Assembly: GCA_017654935.2 (NCBI GenBank) | Contig: CM065687.1 | Span: forward strand, 18,578,987-18,642,986 | Direction of reading: 5' to 3' | Origin: Phymorhynchus buccinoides | Taxonomy: Eukaryota > Mollusca > Gastropoda > Neogastropoda > Raphitomidae | DNA: 64,000 nt | Shown here: one piece after another, positions 1 to 27,739 of the stretch | How the letters are laid out: every line of letters starts with the position of its first letter | Position numbering within the stretch: position 1 is the first letter of the stretch | Made by a program: the position numbers and the translations under genes | Notes under the pieces: generated by a model | What the model was told of the DNA's origin: nothing | The model's database searches: none | The model's input: the letters and a program-made list of their open reading frames with translations, nothing else

Positions 1-625
1 CTCTAGCTTTTCTTTTAACTCCATATTATTATGAAACGCCTATGACATTGAAACATAGAGCATATATACACGCAACGAGCTTGCAATATCATGTTTCGGG
101 CTTTTATTAAACATTTAAGTCACCATGTTCTTAATTATTATTACTACCAAGGTGGTTTGATTTCCAGCAAAATTAAATTATCATTACAAGTGGATGGCAT
201 GTGTCATTTGCCTGTGATCGTGTGTATCTAAGTGCGTAAGTGTAAGTACTGTATATATTCAGTGATGTCCATAGGCCCCAGTCATAGGTCATTGACCTAT
301 TACAATTGAAAATGTCCTGTTGTGTTCTCCCCTGTAAGGACAAATGTCTGATTACATTTTTTGCACTGACAGGCTTTGTCTTATTGATTTTTGCAAGAGC
401 CAGGACATTGTCCTATTGATTTATCTCGTCTCAGGACAGTTTGTCCAACCACTTTTCGATCCTCGGTACTGACACTGTTATATTATGTATTTGTGAATAA
501 TTATGCATGCTATCCCCAAGGATCGCTATCCCAAGGACCTCAATGCACAGTGTTATAATGCAACGATCACAGTCTGTCAACAACGATAACGTTTTTTACA
601 GTACTGACATCCCTCCCTCATTCCC

Positions 626-626
<1 letters not shown>

Positions 627-702
<76 letters not shown>
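627..702. repeat. (AC)n microsatellite
   Basis: About 38 perfect units; a second run of 16 units is at 835-866. Confidence 0.95.
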
Positions 703-706
<4 letters not shown>

Positions 707-833
707 TCACACTCGCAGCTATACCTACATATCCTTTGAAATCTGCCATGTGTTTTAATTAATATTCTTAGGAACTATCAAAACAAACTATAATTCATTG
801 TAAAAAAAAAGAAGCCTTCCTCTTCCAGACACA

Positions 834-868
<35 letters not shown>

Positions 869-1194
869 TCCCCCTACCTTCCTCTTAATCATTAAAACCA
901 CGTTTTTCGCTCCACTGACCTTCTCAAACGACATGCGCTCGCTCAGAGTTTCTGGCTTCTTGACTTGCAGGTGACAATTGAATAAATCTCGGTAATCCAC
1001 ACTTCGGCAAAGTCGGGCTTTATTCGAACTAGACCAGACTGGTTGGTGTTGAGACTTATTGGCGGAGTTGTTATCTTGCACTGACTCTGCTGGATTGAAT
1101 CGCCCTCCCACGTCCTCTCGGGGAGGGATATTTCTGCAAGCTCAATACTGTTTGCCGCTGCACACCGACAAGCATTTTAATATTGTCGTCTGCC

Positions 1195-1245
1195 ATCCAG
1201 TAAGGCGGTCGAGTCACGTGACTTTTTAGTGATGACGTCAAGGAG
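1195..1245. promoter_or_regulatory. Possible promoter-like cluster (E-box and CRE)
   Basis: GTCACGTGAC (E-box palindrome) and GATGACGTCA (CRE palindrome) lie about 20 bp apart. A minus-strand open stretch (about 885-1135) follows, ending at a possible donor AAG/GTAGGG. No gene can be recognised and the stretch has no ATG near its start, so this is only a suggestion. Confidence 0.2.
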
Positions 1246-1762
1246 CAGCGATTTCAAACAAAATCACAGAGACAAAAGAGAAAAAAAAAGGTTGCCTTTC
1301 TATGGTATTTTTCAGAGTCACTGGGGGGTATTTTAGGTTGATTTAGTTTTTGTGTGGAACACACAAAATATTCGTTTTATACTCTTCTATTCCCAGTCTG
1401 TGGCATTTCAATCACAATGTTTCCTTTTCACAGAGACAAAAAAAGTAACTCACTTGTATATTTCAGCCACACCACATGGTTTCCGTCAGCAATCTGAGGC
1501 TTGGGTGTTGTTGTCAGTCCGATTTAATAATAATAATATTACTGGTTATTTATAGAGCGCTTAACTCCCTTTGCAGGGAGCTCAAAGCGCTGAACAAAGG
1601 CCTAAACTCTAACATACAGATAAACATACACATTAAAGACAAGCCAAGATGGATGTGGTCAGTAGAATTCAGGCGAATTGGGTACGTCACAAAGCAGGGT
1701 GATTTGACAGTGGTACCTGTCTGAGTGGGCTACCGATTATAGATTGGTAGACTGGTGGCATG

Positions 1763-1870
1763 TCTAGCATTCGTCTCATGGGCAAATTTGACTGAAATTT
1801 TCTTTATTTCATGAGATAATTGGGGTGGGCTTCTTACCCGCCCATGCGCTTTTTACCCCGTCTTCCCCCT
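1763..1870. mobile_element. Fragment of the 274-bp TA-flanked MITE
   Basis: Matches the right part of the elements at 17697-17970 and 41557-41830 (GATAATTGG, GCTTCTTACCCGCCCATG, TTTTTACCCCGTCTTCCCC). It is bracketed by two copies of TTGGTAGACTGGTGGCA from the Penelope-like end. Confidence 0.65.
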
Positions 1871-2200
1871 ATATATTGGTAGACTGGTGGCAGGCCAATG
1901 CCAAGATCTCTGTTGATACTTGATTTATAATGTTGATGGCCTCTTTTCTTTCCCTCCGGAGACGGAGGGTCAAGTTCTGTTTCAAGGGTTCGTATTGGGG
2001 GTTTTCTGCTTCCTCAATGTAGTCCTCACTACAGTCAGAACACTGAAGGTGGTAGACTGCTCCGCACACTTTACCTTTGTCTGTTTTGTCTGTTGACATG
2101 TACTAATTAGTTTCTCAAGGAATTGAGTGATTTGTAGAAAAACCCGTACCCCATGTCGTTTGAAAGAACGAGCAAGTCTCTGTGTAACACCTTTCACATA
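1869..2200 (-). pseudogene. Penelope-like retroelement relic (end of RT, GIY-YIG region)
   Basis: Read on the minus strand across three frames. First GVTQRLARSFKRHGVRVF, then GAVYHLQCSDCSEDYIEE, then RLRRERKEAINII, and finally NRDLGIGLPPVY in another frame. These follow, in order, the conserved blocks at the C terminus of Penelope-like elements: RT end, GIY-YIG endonuclease with the VYxxxCxxCxxxYIG core, and the terminal NRDxGxxLPPVY. Frameshifts and the missing Gly after YI show it is dead. The last motif is repeated at 1744-1760. Confidence 0.72.
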
Positions 2201-2697
2201 GGGAATCTAACAATCCAACCATCTTTAATTAATAGACGATTTTCGGAGAGAGAGAAAACATAGGGAGAGCACTTCGTGAAAATTAGAGTTGCTTTCCTCC
2301 ATTACTCGGTCAAATACCATAGCAACAATGCAACAATGGTGTCGAAGCTTGAAACCGCAGGATGCGAGTCAGCGACTTGCAAAAAAGTTTTTTTTATGGA
2401 AACATTAGGGGTGGCAAGTGGACACAAACTGATAAAACTTGCAAAATGTGACGTAAAAATATAAATGACAAATTTTAGAGTGACGCACGGTGTTCTAAGT
2501 ACTGTATGTCTCCTCAAACACACGAGGCGAGAGCTGATGGTAGAGTAACTTCCCCTGTTTGACCGATTGAATTAGGCAAGATCACTCCCACACACCATGA
2601 AATCACTCCCCTTAATTATATCCGAACAATTCCTATTGGTAGCCTACACAAACATGTACCACTGTCAATCCACTCTGCACGTGCCACACCAGGGTGT

Positions 2698-2831
2698 GTA
2701 ATCATGAGTGGGTCTTAGACAGTCAACACGGGTAGTAGTATGCAAAGTAGGCTAAACAGCCAATTGTTTGGGGAGCTTAATTTACCTTCTAGTACCCGTG
2801 TTCACTTTTAGACGCACTCATTCATGATTAC
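2698..2831. mobile_element. Short hairpin element, family with 5666-5808
   Basis: Inverted ends: GTAATCATGAGTGGGTCTTA with CAACACGGGTAGTA at the left and the inverse at the right. The whole element is nearly palindromic. Shares end sequence and size with 5666-5808. No coding content. Confidence 0.65.
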
Positions 2832-3110
2832 GCCCCTAGAATTCTACTCACCAGATCCAAATCTGAAAGCCAGCAACACCAAAGCCTTTTGCTGACGAAA
2901 ACCATGTAATTATGCACAGTAAACAAAAATGGATTTCTGTCAAATTTGGTAGTGCCTTTTGTGTATCATGTGAATAATCCCTTTCAATTTTGTATTTAGT
3001 TTCAATTTTGAGTCAGAGACTTTCGCTAAATTAATAAAATAACGGGGTTTTTCTTATTCCCTTTGGTCCTCTCTCTCGAGTTTTTGCATAACAGAACCAA
3101 TTTTGTTTGC

Positions 3111-3156
3111 TTGGTTGGTTGGTTGGTTGGTTGGTTGGTTGGTTGGTTGGTTGGTT
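3111..3156. repeat. (GGTT)n microsatellite
   Basis: Perfect tetranucleotide run of about 11 units. Confidence 0.95.
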
Positions 3157-3484
3157 TTCTCAAAAGATTTCCTTCTTTAAACCTTCAAACCCGAGTGTAA
3201 AACATTAGCAGCCAAACTGCACATTCAAAAGAGCTTCATAATTATACCCTGATGACGATGAAGATGATGATGATGACAGCATTGCTGCTGGTGATGATGG
3301 TGGTGCTGGTGATGATGAGTGTTGGTGGTGGTGATGACCATTTCCTGGAATCCCAGGATGAATAGGAAGGAAATCCTTGGCACCATTCTCTCTAATGGCT
3401 GTGGTGGCCATCCCAGTCCTCCGCGGCACACCCTGGCATGCTACGCTGAGCATGAGGAAAGAATCCCTGGGTAGATGGGGCTCA

Positions 3485-4512
3485 AGAGCTTAATTCTCCC
3501 TGCATGGTGTTAAATGCTAACGTATGATAAGGTAAATGTAGCACAAAGAATCCCTGTGTAGATGGGACCAGGGACACGTAAATCTCTTTGATGGGACTCA
3601 GGGGCTTAATTATCCCTGCATGGTGTTAAATGCTAACGTATGTCAAGGTAAATGTAGCACAGAGAATCCCTGTGCAGATGGAGCTCAGGGGCTTAATTCT
3701 CCCTGCATGGTGTTAAATGCTAACGTATGTCAAGGTAAATGTAGCACAGAGAATCCCTGTGTAGATGGGGCTCAGGGGCTTAATTCTCCCAGAATGGTGT
3801 TAACCCTTTCGCCGCCAGCCATTTTCAGCAAAAAAATACTATTAAACTTAACTGGGTAGAGAGAAAAAAAAATCTGCAATATTGGGAATTCTTCTGTGAC
3901 ATATATACCATTAGGCCAATCCTTACCTCCCAAAATTAAGAAAACAGGGTCTTTGGATAACAGATCCGGATTGGATGCCTTTTAGTGACATGGGTGTTAA
4001 ACCATTGTGGTGCTAAAATGCGACATTGGCGGTGAAAGGGTTAAATGCTAACGTATGTCAAGGTAAATGTAGCACAGAGAATCCCTGTGTAGATGGGGCT
4101 CAGGGGCTTCATTCTCCCTGAATGGTGTTAAATGCTAACGTATGTCAAGGTAAATGTAGCACAGAGAATCCCTGTGTAGATGGGGCTCAGGGGCTTAATT
4201 CTCCCTGCATGGTGTTAAATGCTAACGTATGTCAAGGTAAATGTAGCACAGAGAATCCCTGTGTAGATGGGGCTCAGGGGCTTAATTCTCCCTGCATGGT
4301 GTTAAATGCTAACGTATGTCAAGGTAAATGTAGCACAGAGAATCCCTGTGTTGATGGGACTCAGGGGCTTAATTCTCCCTGCATGGTGTTAAATGCTAAC
4401 GTGTGTCAAGGTAAATGTAGCACAGAGAATCCCTGTGTTGATGGGACTCAGGGGCTTCATTCTCCCTGCATGCTGTTAAATGCTAACGTATGTCAAGGTA
4501 AATGTAGCACAA
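3485..4512 (+). repeat. 87-bp tandem array with an in-frame 29-residue unit
   Basis: About nine units of 87 bp, each reading ATGGTGTTAAATGCTAACG onward. The first units are irregular and a MITE splits the array at 3804-4040. Because 87 is a multiple of three and the unit has no stop, it gives an open stretch of 139 codons at 4122-4541. Each 29-residue unit holds four Cys (VCQGKC, NPC, SPC). I see no splice sites, homology or promoter that make it a gene; a non-coding minisatellite is likelier. Confidence 0.8.
3804..4040. mobile_element. TTAA MITE (piggyBac-type ends), inserted in the 87-bp array
   Basis: 237 bp. Left end CCCTTTCGCCGCCAG, right end TGGCGGTGAAAGGG (its inverse), flanked by TTAA at 3800-3803 and 4041-4044. 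Neighbouring array units carry the uninterrupted site gtgttaaatgc with one TTAA, so the insertion and target duplication can be read directly. CCC ends with TTAA duplication are typical of piggyBac-type elements; no transposase is encoded. Confidence 0.85.
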
Positions 4513-4694
4513 AATGGATTTGCTTCCCGCGAGTGGGTTAGGCAATGTTCTTACATTTTTGCGGTTGTTTGTACTTATGTTTTCCTTACGTTTTTATTTG
4601 TTTGATTGTTTGTTGTTATTGTTGTTGTTGTTGTTGTTATACAATAGCTTGAAGTTGAAGGCCCAATAAGAAAGTGAGAATTGTACAATACATT

Positions 4695-4854
4695 ATTTTC
4701 TTACAGTAATAAAAAATCATGTTACGGATCAGCCTTTTCCTACAGTAATGAAACATCATGTTACAGACCAGCCTTTTCCTACAGTAATGAAACATCATGT
4801 TACGGACCAGCCTTTTCCTACAGTAATGAAACATCATGTTACGGACCAGCCTTT
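4695..4854. repeat. 39-bp tandem repeat, 4 units
   Basis: Units of 39 bp containing CTACAGTAATGAAACATC and GTTACGGACCAGCC. The first unit is diverged. It lies just after a TTG-rich run (4613-4638). Its length is also a multiple of three but no gene context is seen. Confidence 0.8.
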
Positions 4855-5303
4855 AGTGAATGACTATACTATGAAGAAGAAGAAGAAAACCCCGCAACAC
4901 CTTGGTTAAAATTAGCAATATTTCGGTTTATTTTAAAAAAACTTTTTTCCAGCTGAAACGTTGACCAACAGACTATACCATGATTCTCAAACTAGCACGT
5001 ATTAGCACTAACTCTTTGGTGCGTGCTGCAGCTCAAAGGATTAGTTGGCCTTTGGGGACCTTTCCCAACACCAGCTGCCCAAAAGTCCTCATGGCCGATA
5101 AAAAATATTTTTAATGAGGAAGTACCCTGGGCAAGGTATTTCCACAATCAATCAATCAAAATTCCCAGCCTAGCTTTCAGGGATAGCGGGTGCCTCCTCT
5201 GCTATCCGGAAGTCGTAGTTGGACACGACAGTGTGGCATGCACGTGACATTGGGCGAGGTGTCTGTCTTGTGTAGTGTAGGGGCAATTATGCCTCCTCGC
5301 CCG

Positions 5304-5513
5304 GTGTGGCATTCTCAAAATGGATTTGTTCTCAACATGTCTGCGCATGTGCGAAATCGATCGTGACGTACCATCAAATTGTATCTTTTGTGTATTCGAC
5401 ACTAAAGTAACCCTAAACCTATCCCTAACCCTATTCCTAACCCTAAACCTATCCCTAACTCTTCGCACATGCGCAGACATGTTGAGAACAAATCCATTTT
5501 GAGAATGCCACAC
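5304..5513. mobile_element. Fold-back with perfect 51-bp inverted arms
   Basis: Arms 5304-5354 and 5463-5513 are exact inverse copies, starting GTGTGGCATTCTCAAAATGG. The 108-bp centre contains telomere-like CCCTAAACC and CCCTAACC runs. No clear target duplication. Confidence 0.75.
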
Positions 5514-5665
5514 TGGTCTGACTGACGTGCTATTCACTATTAATAAAATGGTGACTGTTCTCAAACGTCGTGTAGAGTAGACCCCTGTCCACCGTAATCT
5601 GAGTATTGGTGGAAATCAGACTCTTTAACTTCTCTCCAATGCTTTTCATTATCCTGGTACCGTCC

Positions 5666-5808
5666 GTAATCATGAGTGTGACTTGAAACAATTAACACAG
5701 GTCGTAGTATGTAAATTAGACTAAACTGGAAAACAAAAACTGTTGACAGTTCATTCTAATGTGCACGTTACTACCCGTGTTAACTGATTAAGACGCACTC
5801 GTGATTGC
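5666..5808. mobile_element. Short hairpin element, family with 2698-2831
   Basis: 143 bp; left arm GTAATCATGAGTGTGACTTG then TTAACACAGGTCGTAGTATG, right arm the inverse with a few mismatches. Same family as 2698-2831. Confidence 0.65.
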
Positions 5809-5856
5809 GATACCAGATCTACAGTGTTGAAAGTTTTAACACGGGGCTGGGAGAAT

Positions 5857-6248
5857 CCCCCCCCCCCCCCTACATTTCTCGGTTAATTCAATTTTTCAGT
5901 TTTTGCCTTTCTTACCAAACATAAAGCTGTATTTTAGGAACATTTTCACCTAATTATCTTTTTGGAATACTAACCCTAACCCTAACCCTAAACCTAACCC
6001 TACCCCCCCCCCCCCCCCCCTATAAGACGGGAAAACGCAATGAACCACGACTGTGACAAATGCGGCGGTGTACTGCACTACATAGGGGGGGAGGGGGAGG
6101 GTTAGGGTTAGGGTTAGGGTTAGTATTCCAAAAAGATAATTAGGTGAAAATGTTCCTAAAATACAGCTTTATGTTTGGTAAGAAAGACAAAAAGGGAAAA
6201 AAAGGGAATTAACAGAGAAATGCAGGGGGGGGGGGGGGGGGGGGGGGG
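5857..6248. mobile_element. Fold-back element with telomere-like runs (contig 1)
   Basis: Arms of about 140 bp (polyC, TACATTTCTCGGTTAATTC, ... TTTTTGGAATA, CCCTAACCCTAACCC) repeated in inverse on the right (TTAGGGTTAGGG, TATTCCAAAAA, ... polyG). A core of about 70 bp contains GAACCACGACTGTGACAAAT and GTGTACTGCACTACAT. Same family as 26055-26444 and 33236-33629. Confidence 0.75.
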
Positions 6249-6549
6249 CACATCTTTACTTTCTCTCAGAGTGCCCCTAATCCAGTAAAGAGAACCCGGT
6301 TTTTTTTGTTTTGTTTTTAATCATCTGAACTTTTCCTATTAACATTAATTTCTTTGTTCAATCAGTGGTTGTAAATTATCATCATTAAAGCCGACGTTAC
6401 TTATAGGAGGGTGCATAACCCCAGCCCCACCTTGTTTATTAGCCCACAATCCACGGGTCATTTGGACATTAATGTAGTCATTAATCCTGTTCACTATTGT
6501 TCTCTAAGTTCCGCAAACAAAGAAAAAAGAAATGTATACTGTTCATTAG

Positions 6550-6550
<1 letters not shown>

Positions 6551-6630
<80 letters not shown>
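6551..6630. repeat. (CT)n microsatellite
   Basis: Forty perfect units. Confidence 0.95.
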
Positions 6631-6633
<3 letters not shown>

Positions 6634-6639
6634 GTGTTA

Positions 6640-7160
6640 CAGTATTTTTCGGTCAGTGTTTGTGTTTGTCTGTCTGTAGGTGCGCGCATGCGTAAGGTGT
6701 ACGTGAATACTGGTGAGTATGTCTATGCGTTTATACACAGGATCAGGAAGAAGAACGATAATTAACTCATTCAAGTCGTTCCAGCCATAAATGTGCGGAA
6801 TTAATAGATAGCTGCCAATTGGATGCATTTACTTCAAGGGAAGTAAATCTGTATGCACACCATATCTTGGTCACTTCTAAACTCGCTTCGCTCCCTTAGA
6901 CCACAATTTAGCCTCTGATTTTGCTTTTGTAGTGGTTTGTTGTGGGGAAACCAATGAGCGACTTAGCTGGCTCTTTTGTCCGCCAGGTGGCATAACGCTC
7001 GAGTGGGGCTAATCCTCTCTATATTCTTAGTTGGGGATAAAGAGAGAGTAGCGCGTGATAAGCCCCTAACCGTTGGACTGCCCTCTGACGGTCAATTTAT
7101 CGTCCTAAGTTGCACATTGGTGTGGAGAGTTTTCTATATAAAGTCTATATATTAAAAACA
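6640..7160. other. No recognisable feature
   Basis: Ordinary non-coding sequence. I see no long open frame, inverted repeat or known repeat before block P. Confidence 0.6.
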
Positions 7161-7162
7161 AA

Positions 7163-7521
7163 GTCTGATCTACCACTTCCCTATGTCTAAACCTGCAGTA
7201 AAAACCTGTAATCTTCTTTCACTTCTCCTTTTGTTTATGTGTGTTTTGTTTGTGCGTATGGCTGGAGTGATTTGTGAGGGTTTTTTTAATAATTCAAAAT
7301 CGTTGCGATGCGAATGAGTTAAAGTTTATTGTCACCGAGTAGCAAGGTTACGTTTATTTGACACAATGATGCTGCATACATCCAATAACACAATAATCGT
7401 CATTGGTAATGACATCAGTATACTTACAAAATACTTGTAATGGTAATGTTATTGTTCACATCATTTAAAACAGGTTTTAAAAAACCATCCTAGATGACAT
7501 TGCATATTAGTTTTTAAATGC

Positions 7522-7594
<73 letters not shown>

Positions 7595-7780
7595 TGCCAA
7601 GTAGATCTGCCCGTCTATGTGTGCCTGTCTGCATGTCTGTGTCTGTATTTGACACAAAACAAAATACACAAAAAATGTCATGGTATTTCGTCAACCGCAG
7701 CATTTGCTTTTAACGGCTTTTCTCACAACATCTTGGCTTTAAAATATAAAATAAATAAAAACCAGCACGGTTGGACTCTA
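7163..7780 (+). repeat. Repeat block P, first copy
   Basis: Runs from GTCTGATCTACCACTTCCC through a GA microsatellite to the AT-rich stretch ending near AAAACCAGCACGG. Repeated at 9931-10600, with its end again at 52131-52290. Confidence 0.75.
7526..7592. repeat. (GA)n microsatellite in block P
   Basis: Same position as the longer run 10314-10412 in the second copy of block P, so the length differs between copies. Confidence 0.95.
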
Positions 7781-8209
7781 ATGCCATAACATAGTCAGGA
7801 TTTCTTTTCGTCATTCCATCGCATCCATTGAACGGTTGGGGTAGATCACAAGGGATTCAACAGGGGAGCTGTTCAAAGACAGGTCAACGCTCAAAACTAA
7901 TTGCATGCTTTGTCTCGCCTCTCTCTCTCTGTTTTTGCCACCTGCTTTCATGAAAAGATTAATTCAGCGATGCGTGGGGCTGCATTAAGCCCAATGATTG
8001 CACAGGAACGTGTTCCACTCATCATTTGGTTGTTTGTTTTAAACCACCGCAGTTTTGCATGGATTTGTGGAGACCGAAATAGCCTTAGGAAAGATTTTCA
8101 ATAAAGGTGACACACGTTCTCTGGATAATTCGATTTGGAGAACAAAGACTAAAGAGAAAAGCAGGGCTAAGCTTATTTATCTATTATTTACGCTCAATTA
8201 CACTGCCTT
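7781..8209 (+). repeat. Repeat block Q, first copy (cut by gap)
   Basis: Begins ACTCTAATGCCATAACATAG and runs into the gap. Repeated at 8710-9920 and 52290-53540. Confidence 0.75.
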
Positions 8210-8709
8210 NNNNNNNNNNNNNNNNNNNNNNNNNNNNNNNNNNNNNNNNNNNNNNNNNNNNNNNNNNNNNNNNNNNNNNNNNNNNNNNNNNNNNNNNNNN
8301 NNNNNNNNNNNNNNNNNNNNNNNNNNNNNNNNNNNNNNNNNNNNNNNNNNNNNNNNNNNNNNNNNNNNNNNNNNNNNNNNNNNNNNNNNNNNNNNNNNNN
8401 NNNNNNNNNNNNNNNNNNNNNNNNNNNNNNNNNNNNNNNNNNNNNNNNNNNNNNNNNNNNNNNNNNNNNNNNNNNNNNNNNNNNNNNNNNNNNNNNNNNN
8501 NNNNNNNNNNNNNNNNNNNNNNNNNNNNNNNNNNNNNNNNNNNNNNNNNNNNNNNNNNNNNNNNNNNNNNNNNNNNNNNNNNNNNNNNNNNNNNNNNNNN
8601 NNNNNNNNNNNNNNNNNNNNNNNNNNNNNNNNNNNNNNNNNNNNNNNNNNNNNNNNNNNNNNNNNNNNNNNNNNNNNNNNNNNNNNNNNNNNNNNNNNNN
8701 NNNNNNNNN
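8210..8709. other. Assembly gap, 500 N
   Basis: Exactly 500 unknown bases. The 420 bp before the gap (7788-8209) are repeated almost exactly after it (8710-9130), which suggests an unmerged overlap between contigs. Confidence 0.95.
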
Positions 8710-9920
8710 AACATAGTCAGGATTTCTTTTCGTCATTCCATCGCATCCATTGAACGGTTGGGGTAGATCACAAGGGATTCAACAGGGGAGCTGTTCAAAG
8801 ACAGGTCAACGCTCAAAACTAATTGCATGCTTTGTCTCGCCTCTCTCTCTCTGTTTTTGCCACCTGCTTTCATGAAAAGATTAATTCAGCGATGCGTGGG
8901 GCTGCATTAAGCCCAATGATTGCACAGGAACGTGTTCCACTCATCATTTGGTTGTTTGTTTTAAACCACCGCAGTTTTGCATGGATTTGTGGAGACCGAA
9001 ATAGCCTTAGGAAAGATTTTCAATAAAGGTGACACACGTTCTCTGGATAATTCGATTTGGAGAACAAAGACTAAAGAGAAAAGCAGGGCTAAGCTTATTT
9101 ATCTATTATTTACGCTCAATTACACTGCCTTTGTTTTAAGCTTGTTGATTGATCGTATGTTGTTGTGTGTTTGGGGGGGGGGGGAGCGTGTGGAGGGGGG
9201 GGGGGCTTCTGTGCGTCTGCTTGTCTGTTAGTCTGTGCATTAGTGTTTGTAGGTGTATTTTTGTAAGGCAGAGAGATGGAGAGAGAGAGGGGGGGGAGGG
9301 AGAGAGAGAGCTTGACATAGGGAGAGAAAGAAAGAGGGAGACTTAAAATTTCAAAGTGGTTTAATTACCATTAACTGCACATATACTATTAGCAGGGGAC
9401 GTGTCAGGCAAAAAGAAAGAAGCAAGGACGAAAATAAAAAGAGAGAGAGATAAACAGAGACAGACAGAGAGATAGTATGCAGCTTGTCCTAACCAATCAT
9501 CTATATTATAATACGCGTGCCGATAAGAATTTTTAATCTCTATTTTCTCCTAAGTCGCGGCGATTTTTGCCTTCAACTGTGAAATATAGAGGCACGTGTA
9601 GGTGCTTAACAGTTCTTCCAAGTGAAATTCGCAAAGTCGTCGTTTAAAGCCGGGATTTCACATAAAATTTGCTTAACGGAGGGAGTGATCTTAAAGAAAG
9701 ACAGTTTCACGGAATAGCCGTGACAGTGGAATAGCCGTGACGTCATATCCTTTTCAAACATCCTTTTCAAACTCATATTTCTTCGTGTGGGGACCTGTGG
9801 AACGACTTGGGCAAGTAAATCTCATCTATATTATATTACTGGTGATGTTAAGCGTTCTATCTGTATCTCCTCCGTTGAAAGTTGAAGTACTGTTAGCTGA
9901 GAGGTCCCTCTAGAGATTCC
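8710..9920 (+). repeat. Repeat block Q, second copy
   Basis: Starts inside the phrase ACATAGTCAGGATTTC and extends through a G-rich and GA-rich region to GTTAGCTGAGAGGTCCC. It matches 52300-53540 closely. Confidence 0.75.
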
Positions 9921-9930
9921 GCCCAAAAAC

Positions 9931-10600
<670 letters not shown>

Positions 10601-10692
10601 CCAAAATTAAAAAAATATTGTGTTACACAAAAAATCATATTATGCCAAACGATCCCCAATTCTCAACATTACTCTTTGTAATTGCGCCTTAA

Positions 10693-10927
10693 CCATTTCG
10701 CCGCCAGCCATTTTTCAGCCCCAAAATACCATTAATCTTAACTGGGTAGAGAAAATAAAATATCTGCAATATTGCGAATTCCTCTGTGATATGTGTAACA
10801 TTAGGCCTATCCTTACCTCCCAAAATTACAAAACCAGGATCTTTGAATAACAAGTCCTGATTTGATGCCTTTTAGTGACGTGAGCCAACCATTGGGGTGC
10901 TAAAATGCGACATTGGTGGTGAAAGGG
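10693..10927. mobile_element. TTAA MITE in 3' flank of copy A
   Basis: 235 bp; TTAA at 10689-10692 and 10928-10931. One end is worn (CCATTTCGCCGCC), the other is GGTGGTGAAAGGG. It lies 13 bp beyond the transporter stop codon, so it is probably part of the 3' UTR. Confidence 0.8.
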
Positions 10928-10940
10928 TTAACCCCTTCAC

Positions 10941-27562
<16,622 letters not shown>

Positions 27563-27739
27563 CTAAGGAGGAAACAAAAACCAACAAAACAATGCAATCA
27601 AAGCCAAGTGTATCTTTAAAAAAATTACAACTCTATGGACATAATCTTTAATTGGCTCTAACAGGTATCCTCCTTGATCCATGATTTTAAAACAAGAATC
27701 CAACATTTTCTCAGGCAGTGAAAGGATAAATGAGAGAAG

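Noticed and set aside
866..1111. 81-codon minus-strand open frame as a real exon
   Set aside because: It ends near a possible donor but has no ATG start, no homology I recognise and no neighbouring exon; kept only as context for the promoter-like cluster.
3485..4541. CRISPR-like array
   Set aside because: Units are contiguous 87-bp tandem copies with no unique spacers, in an animal genome.
5400..5460. True telomere or chromosome end
   Set aside because: The CCCTAA-type units are few, imperfect and sit inside fold-back elements with normal sequence on both sides.
8055..8766. Open frames across N runs (also near 32066-32710 and 51553-52248)
   Set aside because: Most of their length is unknown bases, so they mean nothing.
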